Shown here one piece after another: positions 43,718 to 52,530 of a DNA stretch of 64,000 nt; the first letter of the stretch is position 1; every line of letters begins with the position of its first letter. The DNA is taken from positions 62,001 through 126,000 of the forward strand of contig CAKOSX010000001.1 in the NCBI GenBank assembly GCA_934119935.1. Direction: 5' to 3'. This DNA comes from an uncultured Clostridia bacterium. GTDB taxonomy: Bacteria > Bacillota > Clostridia > TANB77 > CAG-508. The position numbers and the translations under genes were made by a program. Below the pieces are notes generated by a model, which saw only the letters and a list, made by a program, of their open reading frames with translations, searched no databases and was not told where the DNA came from.

Positions 43718-44689
43718 TTATGCTAATACTTCTTTCTTATTTTTTTTTACTGGAACTGGTAAGGCTTCATATACTATTTTGAAGAAGTGGAAGTCTTCTA
43801 GTTCGTTGAATTCTAAGCAAGAAAGATATACGTCTAATTCGTTCAAGTTTTTGCAGGCTGTAATTACTGCAGGGTGTAAATTGTAATTTGTTAATAATTC
43901 TGTTGCTAAGCTTAAAGCTTCTTTCTTAGATCCGTGTTCTTTATGGACTACTAATTTGTATGCCTCTCTAAATCTAGAAATTGCTGAAAATCTATAGTTT
44001 CTTAGTGGAATAGTATATTGTGACAATATTATGTCTGATAAAGAAGCATATTTTTCTGGTTCATTTCTTAAAATTTTTTTTAAATCTGCAACTTTATAAG
44101 GTAGGGTTACCAAACCGGTTGTTTCTGAAATTATCAATGTGTTTTCGTTTAAAGAAACTGGATTCTTCTTTTTACGTGTTGCTTTTTTAGGTTCTTGAAC
44201 TGTAGTCGAATCAGTGTCTGCAAATTCTGCATCATTTACTATATCAAGATTATCTATTGAGATGTATTCGGAAATATCAAGAGCAGACATTGAATGTATA
44301 AATTTTTCAATATCAACATTATTTTTTAATATTTCAGAAGTAGAAGTATCAAATTTTTTGTTGTATTGTGTTATTTTGCTCACTGTTGTGCTATATTCGA
44401 TTGAAAGACAATTAAATTTAATGTTATCTAATATTTCTAATAGATTATTATATAAAGCAATGTTAGAATTTATTTTTGATAAATAAAAACTTGAGTCTGA
44501 TATAAACTTATTTACATTATCAGCAAAAATAGAGTCAACTTCAACATTACCAATAAAACTCTTTAAAAACACTAATATTTGTTTACTAAATGCTTTTTGA
44601 GAGTCTAAAGATGCTGTAACAGAAGTGACTTCTATGTTTATAAGCTTCATAACATTACTTTGGTTTGTCTTCGAATTTAATTTAATCAT
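43718..44689 (-). CDS. Uncharacterised cytoplasmic protein, paralogue A of a locus-bracketing pair
   Basis: A 323-residue protein without signal peptide. The N-terminal ~150 residues are helical and low in Gly/Pro, followed by a basic linker (KKATRKKKN). The C-terminal ~140 residues form a conserved domain: ENTLIISETTGLVTLPYKV, the helix FSAISRFREAYKLVV, and TNYNLHPAVITACKNLNELDVYLSCLE. The same domain ends the protein at 62509-63219. Both genes run against the direction of the surface locus and share the box ATTAATAATATTATA just upstream of their starts. It could be a regulator or adaptor of the locus; this is inference. The SD is GGAGGACAC. Confidence 0.75.
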   Translation of the reverse strand: MIKLNSKTNQSNVMKLINIEVTSVTASLDSQKAFSKQILVFLKSFIGNVEVDSIFADNVNKFISDSSFYLSKINSNIALYNNLLEILDNIKFNCLSIEYSTTVSKITQYNKKFDTSTSEILKNNVDIEKFIHSMSALDISEYISIDNLDIVNDAEFADTDSTTVQEPKKATRKKKNPVSLNENTLIISETTGLVTLPYKVADLKKILRNEPEKYASLSDIILSQYTIPLRNYRFSAISRFREAYKLVVHKEHGSKKEALSLATELLTNYNLHPAVITACKNLNELDVYLSCLEFNELEDFHFFKIVYEALPVPVKKNKKEVLA

Positions 44690-44891
44690 TTGTGTCCTCC
44701 GAAATTATTAATAATATTATAAACATAATAAAAAAAAATATCAATATTATTTTGAAAAATTAATGCAAATTTGGGAAAATATACAGTAAAGAAAATGCTA
44801 AAATGTATTGAAAAAAATATTTTGGTGTGATATAGTTATAAAAAATCTTATAATTTATAGTCGATAACTGGGTTGTCGCAGGAGGAAAAGA

Positions 44892-45425
44892 ATGAAAAAA
44901 ACTATTATTAATATACTTGTAACCGTTTATGCTCTGATTGCAGTGTTTACCACTGTATGTTTACTGTCATATAACAAGTATAAAATTAGTGAATTTGGTG
45001 ACAATTCTGTAATATTGGTTACAAATGATGAATTAATGCCTGATTTCAACAAGGGTGACATGGTTATAGTAAAAGCAGGAAACAAGAATAAAATTCAAGT
45101 TGGAGATAAAGTGTTTTTCTATGATTCACAAAACAAAACAGTAAATGTAGCACTTGCAGCAGTTACAAAAAAAGAAGTTATTACCTCAAAAGAAATAACT
45201 TTTACTGTTGGACAAGATCATGATATTTCAAGTGCAAATGTAATTGGAACTACTAAAGATGCAACTGTAATTCCTGTAGTTGGTGGAATATTAAGTGTAA
45301 TAGAGTCTAAATGGGGATTCTTATTCTTAATTGTATTCCCTTCATTAATCGCATTCTTATATGAAATTTCTGTTGTTTTTTCTGAAATAAGAGAGTCAAA
45401 AAAAGAGGCAAAAAGCTCTAAGTAA
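44892..45425 (+). CDS. Degenerate signal peptidase-like membrane protein
   Basis: A 177-residue protein with the length, two-helix topology and sequence pattern of the SipW neighbours (VILVTNDELMPDFNKGDMVIVKAG). The catalytic Ser position is occupied by Glu47 (ELMP instead of SMEP), and the His of ITHR is missing (NVALAAVTKK). It is therefore unlikely to cleave and may be a pseudo-peptidase acting as chaperone or inhibitor. The SD is GCAGGAGGA. It begins a new transcription unit with a TasA-like gene 10 nt downstream. Confidence 0.78.
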   Translation: MKKTIINILVTVYALIAVFTTVCLLSYNKYKISEFGDNSVILVTNDELMPDFNKGDMVIVKAGNKNKIQVGDKVFFYDSQNKTVNVALAAVTKKEVITSKEITFTVGQDHDISSANVIGTTKDATVIPVVGGILSVIESKWGFLFLIVFPSLIAFLYEISVVFSEIRESKKEAKSSK

Positions 45426-45434
45426 GGATTTGTA

Positions 45435-46059
45435 ATGGATAAAAAAATAGTAAAAAGAATCTTAATTATAGTAATATTATTAATGATTTTAATTGTGGCA
45501 TATAGACTAATAAATACATATGCCCTTTTTTATAGTGAGGGGCAAGGAGTAGTAAAGCAGAATAATGCAACGTGGCAGATTTATTTAAATGATAAAAACA
45601 TTGTATCTACATCTATAAGCTCATTTGATATAGATACCTTCGAGATAGAAGATAATAGTCATGTGGCTCCACGGGAAAATTGCACCTAGTGTAGTTGGAA
45701 ATTTTAATATAATAATAAATCCAAAAAATACTAGTGTTTCTGTAAAATATGAAATAAAATTGGATAGCACACAGTTAACAAATAAAGAAATTAGAATAAC
45801 AGCAATAAAAGAAACTGAGCAAAATAATGAGCTAATTAAGACTGATGAAAGTACATATGTTGGTATAATGCCACTCAGCCAGATTAAGGCAGGTAAAGTA
45901 AATAATATACAGGTAACATTAACATGGAATAATGCAGAAACAAACAATGAGGAAGATACAATAATTGGAACATCAAACAATACTAATGTTTCTATTCCAA
46001 TCGAGGTAACTGCAAGTCAATATTTAGGAGAAAAAATAATACCCTTTGAACAAAAGTAG
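45435..46059 (+). pseudogene. TasA/camelysin-like secreted protein, frameshifted
   Basis: The first frame (45435-45689) encodes a signal segment (ILIIVILLMILIVAYRLI) and the start of the mature protein (NTYALFYSEGQGVVKQNNAT). It stops after HVAPRENCT. A second frame continues from about 45676 with GKIAPSVVGNFNIIINPKNTSV and runs to 46059. Dropping one base in CCACGGG (about 45671-45677) joins them into a single beta-sandwich protein of about 208 residues (HVAPGKIAPSVVG). It is either a genuine frameshift or a sequence error. It sits between two signal peptidase-like genes, as TasA-type substrates do. Confidence 0.72.
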
Positions 46060-46067
46060 GAGAAAAA

Positions 46068-46574
46068 ATGAGAATTGTACAAAAGTTAGTAGCTATAATT
46101 TTAGATTTAATAATTTTTATTATTTCTGTACTTGTGATAATTGCTGGAATTTATGCTGTTCAAACTAGGATACTAAAAAAGGAAAATGCAGAAATTTTTG
46201 GATATACGGCATTTGAAGTTGTTACAGGAAGTATGTCTGGAACTATAGAGGTTGGAGACTTAATAATAGTAAAGGTAACGAATGATGTAAAAATAAATGA
46301 CATCATAGTATATAAAGATGGAAGTAATTTCATTACCCATAGAGTAATAGAGGAAAAAGGAACCGAGATAATTACGAAAGGTGATGCCAATAATAGCCAG
46401 GATGTTCCGATTAATGTTTCTCAGGTTTTTGGAAGGGTTGAATTAACTATTCCTAAAGTCGGAATATGGAAAAAAGTTTTAACAACTCCATCTGTGCTAA
46501 TTGCAATAGTAATAACAATAATTTTACTTTCAGTCTTAGTTTATACGAAACCAAAGTCTACAAAGGAGAAGTAA
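46068..46574 (+). CDS. SipW/S26B-type signal peptidase I
   Basis: A 168-residue protein, the most compact of the set. It has an N-terminal membrane segment (8-31), catalytic Ser55 in VVTGSMSGTIEVGD, His91 in FITHRVIEEKG, the ITKGDANNSQD box, and a C-terminal membrane segment (about 143-162). This is the full S26B pattern. The SD GTAGGAGA precedes ATG; it lies 8 nt after the TasA-like pseudogene and 2 nt before the next TasA-like gene, so the three probably form one operon. Confidence 0.92.
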   Translation: MRIVQKLVAIILDLIIFIISVLVIIAGIYAVQTRILKKENAEIFGYTAFEVVTGSMSGTIEVGDLIIVKVTNDVKINDIIVYKDGSNFITHRVIEEKGTEIITKGDANNSQDVPINVSQVFGRVELTIPKVGIWKKVLTTPSVLIAIVITIILLSVLVYTKPKSTKEK

Positions 46575-46576
46575 AA

Positions 46577-47149
46577 ATGCAAAGTAAGAAGATGGCAAAA
46601 AAAATAGTAAAAATATTAATCCTTTTGCTAAGTTTAATACTCTTAGCAAAGTTTATTTCTTTTACTTTGTCTAGGTATGAGAGCAAGGCAAAAGCAAGTC
46701 CTAATATACAAGCAGCTATGTATGTAATAAATAAAGATTTTAAGACAATGAATATTAACTTAGATTCATTATTTCCGAGTGATACTCCATATGTTTACAC
46801 TTTTTCTATTTCAAACACTGATGGAAATAAGAGATGTGAAACTGATATGGAGTATAATCTGTTATTAAGGGCGACAACCAATTTGCCAATTGAATATAAA
46901 TTGTATATGAACGAGGAATATAATCAAGCTGGGGCAAAAGATATTTTAACATCGAATGAAGTAGTAAAAGATGAAAACGATACGTATTTTAGGAAGATGA
47001 GTACAGAAACACAGTATTTTGGTTATACAGAAGATCAAACGAATGTATATCAACTTGTAGTATTGTTTCCACAAAAATATAACACCGTAAATTATCAAGA
47101 TGTAATAGAAGGAATAGAAATAACAATTGATTCGAAACAAGTAATATAA
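46577..47149 (+). CDS. TasA/camelysin-like secreted protein
   Basis: ATG 46577 follows GGAGAAGTAAAA; the longer frame from 46466 overlaps the peptidase gene without an SD. The 190-residue protein has a basic start, a hydrophobic signal segment (ILILLLSLILLAKFISFTL), and then SRYESKAKASPNIQAAMYVI, the position where SipW cleaves TasA-like leaders. The mature part is beta-rich with Thr, Asn and Tyr and no Cys-rich or wall-anchor motif, apart from one Cys (KRCETD). It is a probable matrix or filament subunit. Confidence 0.78.
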   Translation: MQSKKMAKKIVKILILLLSLILLAKFISFTLSRYESKAKASPNIQAAMYVINKDFKTMNINLDSLFPSDTPYVYTFSISNTDGNKRCETDMEYNLLLRATTNLPIEYKLYMNEEYNQAGAKDILTSNEVVKDENDTYFRKMSTETQYFGYTEDQTNVYQLVVLFPQKYNTVNYQDVIEGIEITIDSKQVI

Positions 47150-47171
47150 AATCAAAAGAAAGGAAAAAGGT

Positions 47172-48101
47172 ATGGGTAATAGTGTAATAAAAAGCATTTA
47201 TAAAAGACAACAAATAATTATTGTACTTATTATAGCTTTGTGCTTTATTACGCTATTTTCTGCTTTTGGAAGATATGTTTTAAACAGTGTAAATAATTTT
47301 TTTGTAAGGACAAAAGAATTCTATTTCTATAGTGACAAATTAAGTGAAAATCAGGCAATATATCAAATTGATAATTGGACCGGAGTTGATCCATATACAA
47401 TTACGATAAATATGAATAGTATAGAAAACAATTTAAAAAAATCTACATATGATATAAGCTATAATATAGAGTATGAATGTTCTTCTAATGCGACTTGCCA
47501 GTTGAGTAAGACAAATGGCATAATATTATCTAACACGAATAGTGATTACTTTAATGTAATAATAACGCCTAACACTGGATTAAGCACAGGGGATAAAGTT
47601 ACAGTCTCTATAACAGCAAATTCAACATCAAAATATAAGAAAAAGCTTTCAGCAAAATTTACATTAGTGGTTGGACAAGAAATGTTATCGTATGAAATAG
47701 TTGATGCCGAATCAAATAAATATTTAGATTTTAATATAACGAATACGCTGTCATATTACAATGTAGAAACTGCATTTGGTTCATATAAAGTAGGTGACAA
47801 GATAGATGTCGATACATACTTAACATTATCAGATACAGATAGAGCAAAATGTTATTCAGCTATGGTTACTCTTAGCTTTGATCCAAAAGTTGTACTATTG
47901 GATATGACAAATACTAATTATTTGAATGCAATAAACACCACAACTAAAAAGATAGGAAACAGTAATTATATAAATTCTATCACATTTAAAGTGGAGCCAA
48001 TATCAAGTGCAACTGTAAGGTTTTACAAGGTAGACGTATCTAAAGATTATACCTATCCAATAGTAAACTCAAAATCAATAATTAATATCACATCAAAATA
48101 A
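47172..48101 (+). CDS. Secreted beta-rich surface protein (TasA-like class)
   Basis: A 309-residue protein with a hydrophobic leader (residues ~15-33, IIIVLIIALCFITLFSAFG), then RYVLNSVNNFFVRTKEFYFYSDKL, the usual start of this class. The mature part seems to hold two beta-sandwich units; the second (from about 200) has cohesin-like wording (KVGDKIDVDTYLTLSDTD and YSAMVTLSFDPKVVLLDMTN). It has no anchor motif. It is located 22 nt after another TasA-like gene, with SD AAGAAAGGAAAAAGG. A role in extracellular assembly is inferred. Confidence 0.72.
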   Translation: MGNSVIKSIYKRQQIIIVLIIALCFITLFSAFGRYVLNSVNNFFVRTKEFYFYSDKLSENQAIYQIDNWTGVDPYTITINMNSIENNLKKSTYDISYNIEYECSSNATCQLSKTNGIILSNTNSDYFNVIITPNTGLSTGDKVTVSITANSTSKYKKKLSAKFTLVVGQEMLSYEIVDAESNKYLDFNITNTLSYYNVETAFGSYKVGDKIDVDTYLTLSDTDRAKCYSAMVTLSFDPKVVLLDMTNTNYLNAINTTTKKIGNSNYINSITFKVEPISSATVRFYKVDVSKDYTYPIVNSKSIINITSK

Positions 48102-48116
48102 AATGGAGGATATGAC

Positions 48117-49115
48117 ATGATAAAAAATGTAATGCAAGAATACATAAAACTTACACAGGAAGAAGTAATTACATATATTAAGCTTATATTTGAAAGATCA
48201 TATAATAAAAAAATTGCTTTAAGATACATGGATGCTTATTTGAATGTAAGATTCTACAATTTTTATCCTAAGGACGAGGACTTAACATTTAGAAAGAATT
48301 ATTTAAATGCAATTAAGGAAGAAGAAGCAAGAATTTTAAAAGATATGCCAGAAAAGAAAAAAATTATTGAAAATATGGGATTATTTTTCTATTATATATT
48401 GTATTTTGATAAGATTTCGTATAGAGTTGATGTTGATGAAATTATTGAAAAATTATTTAAAATAAGAAAAAAATTATTGAATAAAAAGAACGAAGAATTC
48501 AAAGAGAATTTTGCTACAAAGTATAAAGAGTTTTCTGAGAAGAAAGAAGAGTTTTTTAAAAAATACGAAACTGAAGAATTTTATTTAAAGATTTCAGACT
48601 ATGAAGGTCAAAATAATGCGAATAGAGTAAACTTGAAGCACAATATTAAATTTCCAATGATATATAGTAATCAAGCTATAGAGAATGTATTTGATTCTGG
48701 ACTAATTGCAGAAGATAAATTACAAATAGAATATAATTTAATTTCTGTAGAGATTATACAAGATATATTAAAAGGCAATTTTAAGAGACAATATATAGTC
48801 GAATTTGAGATTAGTCTATTAAAAAAGAAAAGAAAAATGACTACAATATTAAATATAATAAACAATCCAGCAGTTCAAGATAAGATAAATTTGAAAATTA
48901 CGTATAAAGAATTTTTAACAAATAAAGAAGAAATTTATGAGCTGATGAGAGATGGTTTTAGATTTGCGGTAGTACTCGATTCATCATTTGAACCTGTATA
49001 TAGCAATTTTGAAAGATTAAATGTGTTTAATTATACAATAGCAAGTAAAAAACTTGAGTATTATAATGATGTATTGGTAAATGAGGACATAATAAAAAGA
49101 TTAATAAAGATATAA
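48117..49115 (+). CDS. Cytoplasmic protein of unknown function in the surface operon
   Basis: A 332-residue, Lys/Glu/Ile-rich soluble protein. It has no signal peptide, membrane segment or nucleotide motif. The first half is helical with a charged segment (KKLLNKKNEEFKENFATKYKEF...), the second half alpha/beta (IYSNQAIENVFDSGLIAEDKLQIEY and RQYIVEFEISLLKKKRKMTT). The SD GGAGG is 7 nt before ATG. It precedes the AAA+ ATPase by 21 nt, so the two are probably co-expressed, with this protein a possible partner or substrate adaptor. No family is recognised. Confidence 0.72.
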   Translation: MIKNVMQEYIKLTQEEVITYIKLIFERSYNKKIALRYMDAYLNVRFYNFYPKDEDLTFRKNYLNAIKEEEARILKDMPEKKKIIENMGLFFYYILYFDKISYRVDVDEIIEKLFKIRKKLLNKKNEEFKENFATKYKEFSEKKEEFFKKYETEEFYLKISDYEGQNNANRVNLKHNIKFPMIYSNQAIENVFDSGLIAEDKLQIEYNLISVEIIQDILKGNFKRQYIVEFEISLLKKKRKMTTILNIINNPAVQDKINLKITYKEFLTNKEEIYELMRDGFRFAVVLDSSFEPVYSNFERLNVFNYTIASKKLEYYNDVLVNEDIIKRLIKI

Positions 49116-49136
49116 GAAAATGTAATGAGGTAAAAA

Positions 49137-50663
49137 ATGGAGACTTTTACAAAATTTTTATATGATTTTCTAGGACAGTTTTTTTCTGGAATAGGAATGA
49201 TGTTTAGTGGAATAGGAAAAGGAATAAAAGCAATTGTAGATATACCTGCATATACAGATATAATAAGCAAATATAAGGGGGATTTTTCTATGCCAGAATG
49301 GATTCTGGTAGCAATTGCTGTTGGCTTAATTGTTTTAATATTTGTTCTTGTTGGAGCATTAATATTTTTAACAATAAGAAAATATGGAAAAATTCGTAAA
49401 AAAACAATAGAGCAGGATTCCTTGTTACAAGAAATAGCCTCATTAAATGGTCAAGTAGCAAAACTTGTAAAAGAAAAAGACGAGATACTTGCAATGAAGG
49501 TTTCACAACTTGGGTTAAAACCTGGAGAAAGCCCAGAAGAGGAACCTGGGGAGACAAAAGAGGAAGAAGATCCAACTCAGGCGGGAACTAGGTTTGCTAA
49601 GTTAATGAGCATTGATGAACAATTTGCAAATTATAAAATAAAAGATTATGGAAATTCATTTACGCTTCCAGAACTCTGTGAACATTTTAGAAATTTTGCA
49701 GCATCAAGGCTACACTTATATTATACAATAGACATGATGAGATTGTTTATATCTGCTTTGGCATCTACAAAACTTGTTATATTACAAGGTATTTCTGGAA
49801 CAGGTAAAACATCACTTGCATATGCGTGGGGAAAATTTTTAAAACATGATTCATGTGTTGCATCTGTACAGCCATCATGGAGAGATAGAACCGAATTATT
49901 TGGATACTTTAACGAGTTCACAAAGAAATTTAACGAGACCGAAGTTTTAAAAGAAATGTACAAGGCAGGTTATACTGATGATGTATATACTGTAATTCTG
50001 GACGAGATGAACATTGCCCGTGTTGAGTATTATTTTGCGGAAATGCTATCTATTCTAGAAATGCCAAATAAAAATGAATGGGTTATAGAAATTGTACCAA
50101 GTAGTTGGAAAACAGACCCTAAAAAATTAATAGATGGTAAATTAAAAATACCACCAAATATGTGGTACATAGGAACAATCAACAACGATGACTCTACATT
50201 CATGGTTACAGATAAGGTTTACGATAGAGCTATGCCAATTGATATTAACGATAAAGGTAAAGTGTTTGAACCTATAGATATGCCTGCAATGGATATAAAC
50301 TACACATATTTAGACAAGCTATTTTCTACTGCAATGCAAGAACATCAAGTATCAGAAGATACATTATCAAAAATCGAGCTAATGGATGATTATACTATAA
50401 AACACTTCCGTATAGCTTTTGGTAACCGTATTGTTTCTCATATGAAGAAGTTCGTGCCAGTATATGTTGCCTGTGGTGGAGATGAGATTGCAGGAGTTGA
50501 CTACTTTATGGCAAAGAAGGTATTAAGAAAATTTGAACAGTTGAATATTTCATATATAAGAGATGAAATAACGCCATATATTGAATTCTTAGACAAAACA
50601 TTTGGTAAAGGAAAAATGAAAGAATGTGTTGATTATATGATGAGATTAAAGAAACTTACATAA
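49137..50663 (+). CDS. Membrane-anchored McrB-like AAA+ ATPase
   Basis: A 508-residue protein. An amphipathic N-terminal part (residues ~5-45) precedes one membrane segment (WILVAIAVGLIVLIFVLVGA, ~53-78), then a coiled coil and an acidic linker. The AAA+ domain (~195-400) has Walker A GISGTGKTS, the McrB-like PSWRDRTELFGYFNEF, Walker B VILDEMNIARVEYYFAEML, and sensor 1/second region WYIGTINNDDSTFMVTDKVYDRA. This is the dynein/MoxR/McrB side of AAA+. No DNA-recognition domain is seen, and the membrane anchor argues against classical McrBC restriction. It is followed after 30 nt by a DUF2357-like gene. A function in remodelling or surface assembly is inferred. Confidence 0.85.
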   Translation: METFTKFLYDFLGQFFSGIGMMFSGIGKGIKAIVDIPAYTDIISKYKGDFSMPEWILVAIAVGLIVLIFVLVGALIFLTIRKYGKIRKKTIEQDSLLQEIASLNGQVAKLVKEKDEILAMKVSQLGLKPGESPEEEPGETKEEEDPTQAGTRFAKLMSIDEQFANYKIKDYGNSFTLPELCEHFRNFAASRLHLYYTIDMMRLFISALASTKLVILQGISGTGKTSLAYAWGKFLKHDSCVASVQPSWRDRTELFGYFNEFTKKFNETEVLKEMYKAGYTDDVYTVILDEMNIARVEYYFAEMLSILEMPNKNEWVIEIVPSSWKTDPKKLIDGKLKIPPNMWYIGTINNDDSTFMVTDKVYDRAMPIDINDKGKVFEPIDMPAMDINYTYLDKLFSTAMQEHQVSEDTLSKIELMDDYTIKHFRIAFGNRIVSHMKKFVPVYVACGGDEIAGVDYFMAKKVLRKFEQLNISYIRDEITPYIEFLDKTFGKGKMKECVDYMMRLKKLT

Positions 50664-50693
50664 TAATATTTTCTTTCGAAGTGAGGAGAAAAA

Positions 50694-51824
50694 ATGAGTG
50701 ATTCAAGAATAGTAGATATATATCAGGGAGCGAGTGAAAAAAAAGAGGAGACTTTTAAAAGCAACCTCGAATCGAAGTTACATGTTCAAACTGATTATGA
50801 AAAAGTAATAAAAGATACGGAATGGATAGATATAATGGAGCAGACTGTTCCATATATAGATAACATATTCCGTAATCCAAACAGATTTATTATAAATGAA
50901 GAAGAAATAGTTAAAATAGAGCGTGCAAGAAGAATAACGGTAGAGAGCATAAAAAATCTTTCTAAAAATACTAACTTCATACAAGAGGTAGACAAAAAAA
51001 CAGGTGATGTTAAACCTTCTAAAATATTGAATATAGATAAAGAAGAAAGTTATGACACCTATGAAAATAGATTGATTTATACACTTATTCAAAACATGAA
51101 ATTCTTCTTGAGCCAGAAAAAGAAAACGTTAGAACAATTTGCAGATGCAGGTTCGAAAAACGATAAATTTTTCGATTATCAAGGAACGTCTAGAATGGGG
51201 CAGGAAAAGATTAATATGAATTTATCTTTGAGTGCCAAAACAGAAGACGAAAATGATAAAACAGAAAAAGAAAATCCAGACGATGTACTAGAAAGAATAG
51301 CAAAACTAGAAGTAAAAATATCAGATTTAACGACGTCTGCGGTATATAAGGTAATTGAAAAAAAACATATTACTCTTGTAAGGGAACCAATAAAAAAGAC
51401 AAATGTTGTATTAAAAAATGTTAATTTTCAGTATGCAATGAAGCTGTGGTCATATCTAAGAGAAAACATGGATGATAAGACGAGCAAGACTGATGAGAAA
51501 AAGAATTATGATGATGAAGGCGATTTAAAAGGACTTATGGATGATTCTTTCTTCTTGAATTATCTGATAATGAACACTATAGATAAGGACAAAGAAGATG
51601 AAGTCGAAAATGAAGAAAAGAAACAGGAAACACAGAATATTATAATAAGTAAAATGCTTGAAAAAGTAATAAGTATGGATACCGACATTTCGATGCAGGA
51701 CTTGAAAAACATGGTTGGTGAAAAGTATGCGGTTATAAAATACAGAAATCAGGCGAGTCTTCAAGAAATACAAAATATCTTTACAAAACATATAAATAAG
51801 TATTTGGAAAAAATAAAAAGGTAA
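50694..51824 (+). CDS. DUF2357-like partner of the AAA+ ATPase
   Basis: A 376-residue cytoplasmic, charged protein. The segment SYDTYENRLIYTLIQNMKFFLSQKKKTLE (about residues 121-149) resembles the TYENRF-type signature of DUF2357 proteins, which pair with McrB-like ATPases. The PD-(D/E)xK nuclease domain that follows DUF2357 in McrC-like proteins is not visible. Instead there is a helical, acidic C-terminal half. The SD GAGGAG precedes ATG. It lies between the ATPase gene and a signal peptidase gene (16 nt), so the pair is embedded in the secretion operon. The assignment rests on a short motif and context. Confidence 0.6.
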   Translation: MSDSRIVDIYQGASEKKEETFKSNLESKLHVQTDYEKVIKDTEWIDIMEQTVPYIDNIFRNPNRFIINEEEIVKIERARRITVESIKNLSKNTNFIQEVDKKTGDVKPSKILNIDKEESYDTYENRLIYTLIQNMKFFLSQKKKTLEQFADAGSKNDKFFDYQGTSRMGQEKINMNLSLSAKTEDENDKTEKENPDDVLERIAKLEVKISDLTTSAVYKVIEKKHITLVREPIKKTNVVLKNVNFQYAMKLWSYLRENMDDKTSKTDEKKNYDDEGDLKGLMDDSFFLNYLIMNTIDKDKEDEVENEEKKQETQNIIISKMLEKVISMDTDISMQDLKNMVGEKYAVIKYRNQASLQEIQNIFTKHINKYLEKIKR

Positions 51825-51840
51825 ATGAGAGGAAGAAAAA

Positions 51841-52530
51841 ATGATTAATAAACTTAGAGAAAATAAAGCAATAAAAATAATAGGAAATATATTGTATTAC
51901 TTGCTTGTAATTATTGTTTTGCTAATATTAGCAGTAGTACTATTTCAAAGAGTATCAAATAACAATGCTAGCATAGGCGGAATAAGAATTTTTAATATCG
52001 TAACAGAAAGCATGGTGCCAGAATATAATGTTGGCGATATATTGGTATCTAAATCTATTGATCCAAGTAAAGTAAAAGTAGGGGACGACTTAGTATATTT
52101 AGGAAATACTGGTTCGTTTCAAGATAAAATAATAACACATAGAGTTATAGCAATAGAGCAAGGTGAAGATGGCAAGTATTTGTTCCATACACAAGGTATT
52201 GCAAACCCAGAACCAGATCCAGTGGTGTCTGAAGATCAAATTTATGGAATTATAATATATAAAACCGTAATATTAAGTTTTATAAGTAAAATTATAAATA
52301 ATTTATTTGGATTCTATTTCTTGATATTCGTGCCTTTAACTGTTTTAATTATAGTTAAAATTATAAAAATTCATGGAGAAAAAGACGACGAAGATGATGA
52401 GGATGATGAAGAATCTGAATCAAAAGACGAAGAAGAGGAGAGAAAAAATAAAACCAAAAAAGAAAAGAAGCAAATAGAAGAAAAAGAAAATACTGACGAA
52501 GAAGAGGATAATGGTGAAAAACGTAAATAA
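51841..52530 (+). CDS. SipW/S26B-type signal peptidase I with long acidic tail
   Basis: A 229-residue protein. Membrane segments are near 17-36 and 157-173. Catalytic Ser57 (NIVTESMVPEYNVGD) and His100 (DKIITHRVIAIEQ) are present, followed by LFHTQGIANPEPDPVV in place of TKGD. The last ~50 residues are almost only Asp, Glu, Lys and Ser, a cytoplasmic tail not needed for catalysis and possibly a docking element. The 3' end overlaps the next TasA-like gene by 20 nt, so enzyme and probable substrate are translationally linked. Confidence 0.9.
   Translation: MINKLRENKAIKIIGNILYYLLVIIVLLILAVVLFQRVSNNNASIGGIRIFNIVTESMVPEYNVGDILVSKSIDPSKVKVGDDLVYLGNTGSFQDKIITHRVIAIEQGEDGKYLFHTQGIANPEPDPVVSEDQIYGIIIYKTVILSFISKIINNLFGFYFLIFVPLTVLIIVKIIKIHGEKDDEDDEDDEESESKDEEEERKNKTKKEKKQIEEKENTDEEEDNGEKRK

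Noticed and set aside
49137..51824. Classical McrBC restriction system
   Set aside because: The ATPase is membrane-anchored and has no DNA-recognition domain, and no PD-(D/E)xK nuclease is visible in the partner. The neighbours are secretion genes. Kept as a finding with another interpretation.
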